A DNA stretch of 64,000 bases. Source: Sphingomonas pokkalii (GTDB lineage Bacteria > Pseudomonadota > Alphaproteobacteria > Sphingomonadales > Sphingomonadaceae). The stretch lies in contig NZ_QENQ01000001.1 of assembly GCF_003096275.1 (NCBI RefSeq), forward strand, positions 334,024 to 398,023, given 5' to 3'. The position numbers were made by a program, and so were the translations under genes. A model generated the notes under the pieces. The model was not told the DNA's origin and made no database searches. It was given only the letters and a program-made list of their open reading frames with translations. Numbering within the stretch: position 1 is the first letter of the stretch; every line of letters starts with the position of its first letter. This document shows, in pieces, positions 63,011 to 64,000 of the stretch.

Positions 63011-63480
63011 TCAACCGCTCGCAAGCGATTCGGCGTACGCCTGCATCAGCGTGCCGAAGGATTCCGGGGGTGGAAATTTTGGATAGCTGACCGAAGCGCC
63101 AGTCGCGGCCCAGGGCAGCGCCTCCTCGGTAAAGGTCTCGAAGAGGGGCGGGGCGGACATCGGGGCGTCGAGCATCGTGCTGCGGATATTCACGAAGGCG
63201 TCCAGGCCCTCGGGTCGGGTGAACAGCCAGCTCTTGCAATGGTCGCAGTGGAAATGCCGGGTGGGGCCATGCAGGCCACCGATCACCGGCGTGCCCTCGA
63301 TCACCGCGAACGCTTCCGCCGGGTAAAGCCCGCTCAGCGAATAGGCGCTGGCGGTCATGCGCTGGCAGCCGGTGCAGTGGCAGGCCATGGTGACGAGCGC
63401 ATCGCCCGTCACCCGGAACCGCACGCGGCCGCAGCGGCAGCCGCCTTCGACCGTCTTCACAGCCGAGGCGGCCGCGTCGC

Positions 63481-63484
<4 letters not shown>
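63011..63484 (-). CDS. GFA (glutathione-dependent formaldehyde-activating) family protein
   Basis: The 157-residue zinc protein has the Cys motifs [21 protein letters not shown] and [11 protein letters not shown] of the GFA/CENP-V fold. Members bind glutathione adducts such as S-hydroxymethylglutathione; many have no proven activity. The GTG start and the sucC stop overlap by four bases (GTGA), so translation is coupled to sucC. It lies between sucC and etfB. Confidence 0.9.

Positions 63485-64000
<516 letters not shown>

Overview
The window is ordinary chromosomal DNA from an alphaproteobacterium, almost certainly a Sphingomonas or close sphingomonad. GC content is high throughout, and the gene neighbourhoods are typical of that order: serC-serA-hisZ, rnd-lptC-lptA-lptB-rpoN, divK-DUF3572, ribD-ribE-ribBX-ribH, and sucC with etfB-etfA. 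A class I (archaeal-type) lysyl-tRNA synthetase and a CDC48-type AAA ATPase fit the same assignment. I saw no rRNA, tRNA, CRISPR array, transposase or prophage gene, so the window is mostly core genome with small accessory genes.

Layout. 1-5.7 kb: the 5' part of sppA (cut by the left edge), the HrcA/CIRCE-controlled groES-groEL operon, oleate hydratase and a secreted protein. 5.8-9.8 kb: serine biosynthesis (serC behind a structured leader, then serA) and hisZ. 9.8-17.5 kb: a minus-strand series (SEDS-like membrane protein, DEXH helicase, double retropepsin, mannitol/fructuronate dehydrogenase) and a plus-strand MBL exonuclease and SOUL protein. 17.8-23.4 kb: a secreted protein and the minus-strand rnd-lptCAB-rpoN operon with a coupled phosphohydrolase at its end. 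23.4-30.2 kb: a glycine-rich double cold-shock protein, a LuxR-type membrane regulator, the cisplatin-response ATP-dependent ligase with an Asp/Glu racemase, a metallophosphoesterase, Dps and rpmG.

30.2-35.4 kb: divK facing DUF3572-HAD-RidA, then DUF1489/mgtE, a cyclophilin and a LysR regulator. 35.4-41.5 kb: a candidate small RNA, the CDC48-type ATPase, MFS, ABM and TauE/SafE genes, and prs. 41.5-47.7 kb: gltX, tonB, and the riboflavin operon, whose DHBP synthase is a RibBX form with a degenerate cyclohydrolase II half. 47.7-53.3 kb: a membrane gene with an in-frame palindromic element, an old-yellow-enzyme homologue, EamA, COQ9 and feoAB. 53.3-60.6 kb: lysS class I, nhaA, an MFS gene overlapping nhaA tail to tail, an AI-2E permease, and an ECF sigma factor / RskA-like anti-sigma / fasciclin cassette. 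60.6-64 kb: a dioxygenase-like gene, etfA, etfB, GFA and the 3' part of sucC.

Many neighbours are translationally coupled (TGATG, ATGA or GTGA overlaps): rpoN/phosphohydrolase, lptC/lptA, ribD/ribE/ribBX/ribH/GNAT, feoA/feoB, etfB/etfA and sucC/GFA. Intergenic palindromic repeats of several families lie at 2.9, 7.0, 17.6 and 53.2 kb. The most interesting leads are the SigK/RskA/fasciclin cassette, the candidate anti-Shine-Dalgarno sRNA beside a LysR-type palindrome, the palindromic element inside a reading frame, the SEDS-like protein without a recognisable catalytic Asp, the double retropepsin, and the glycine-rich cold-shock protein.
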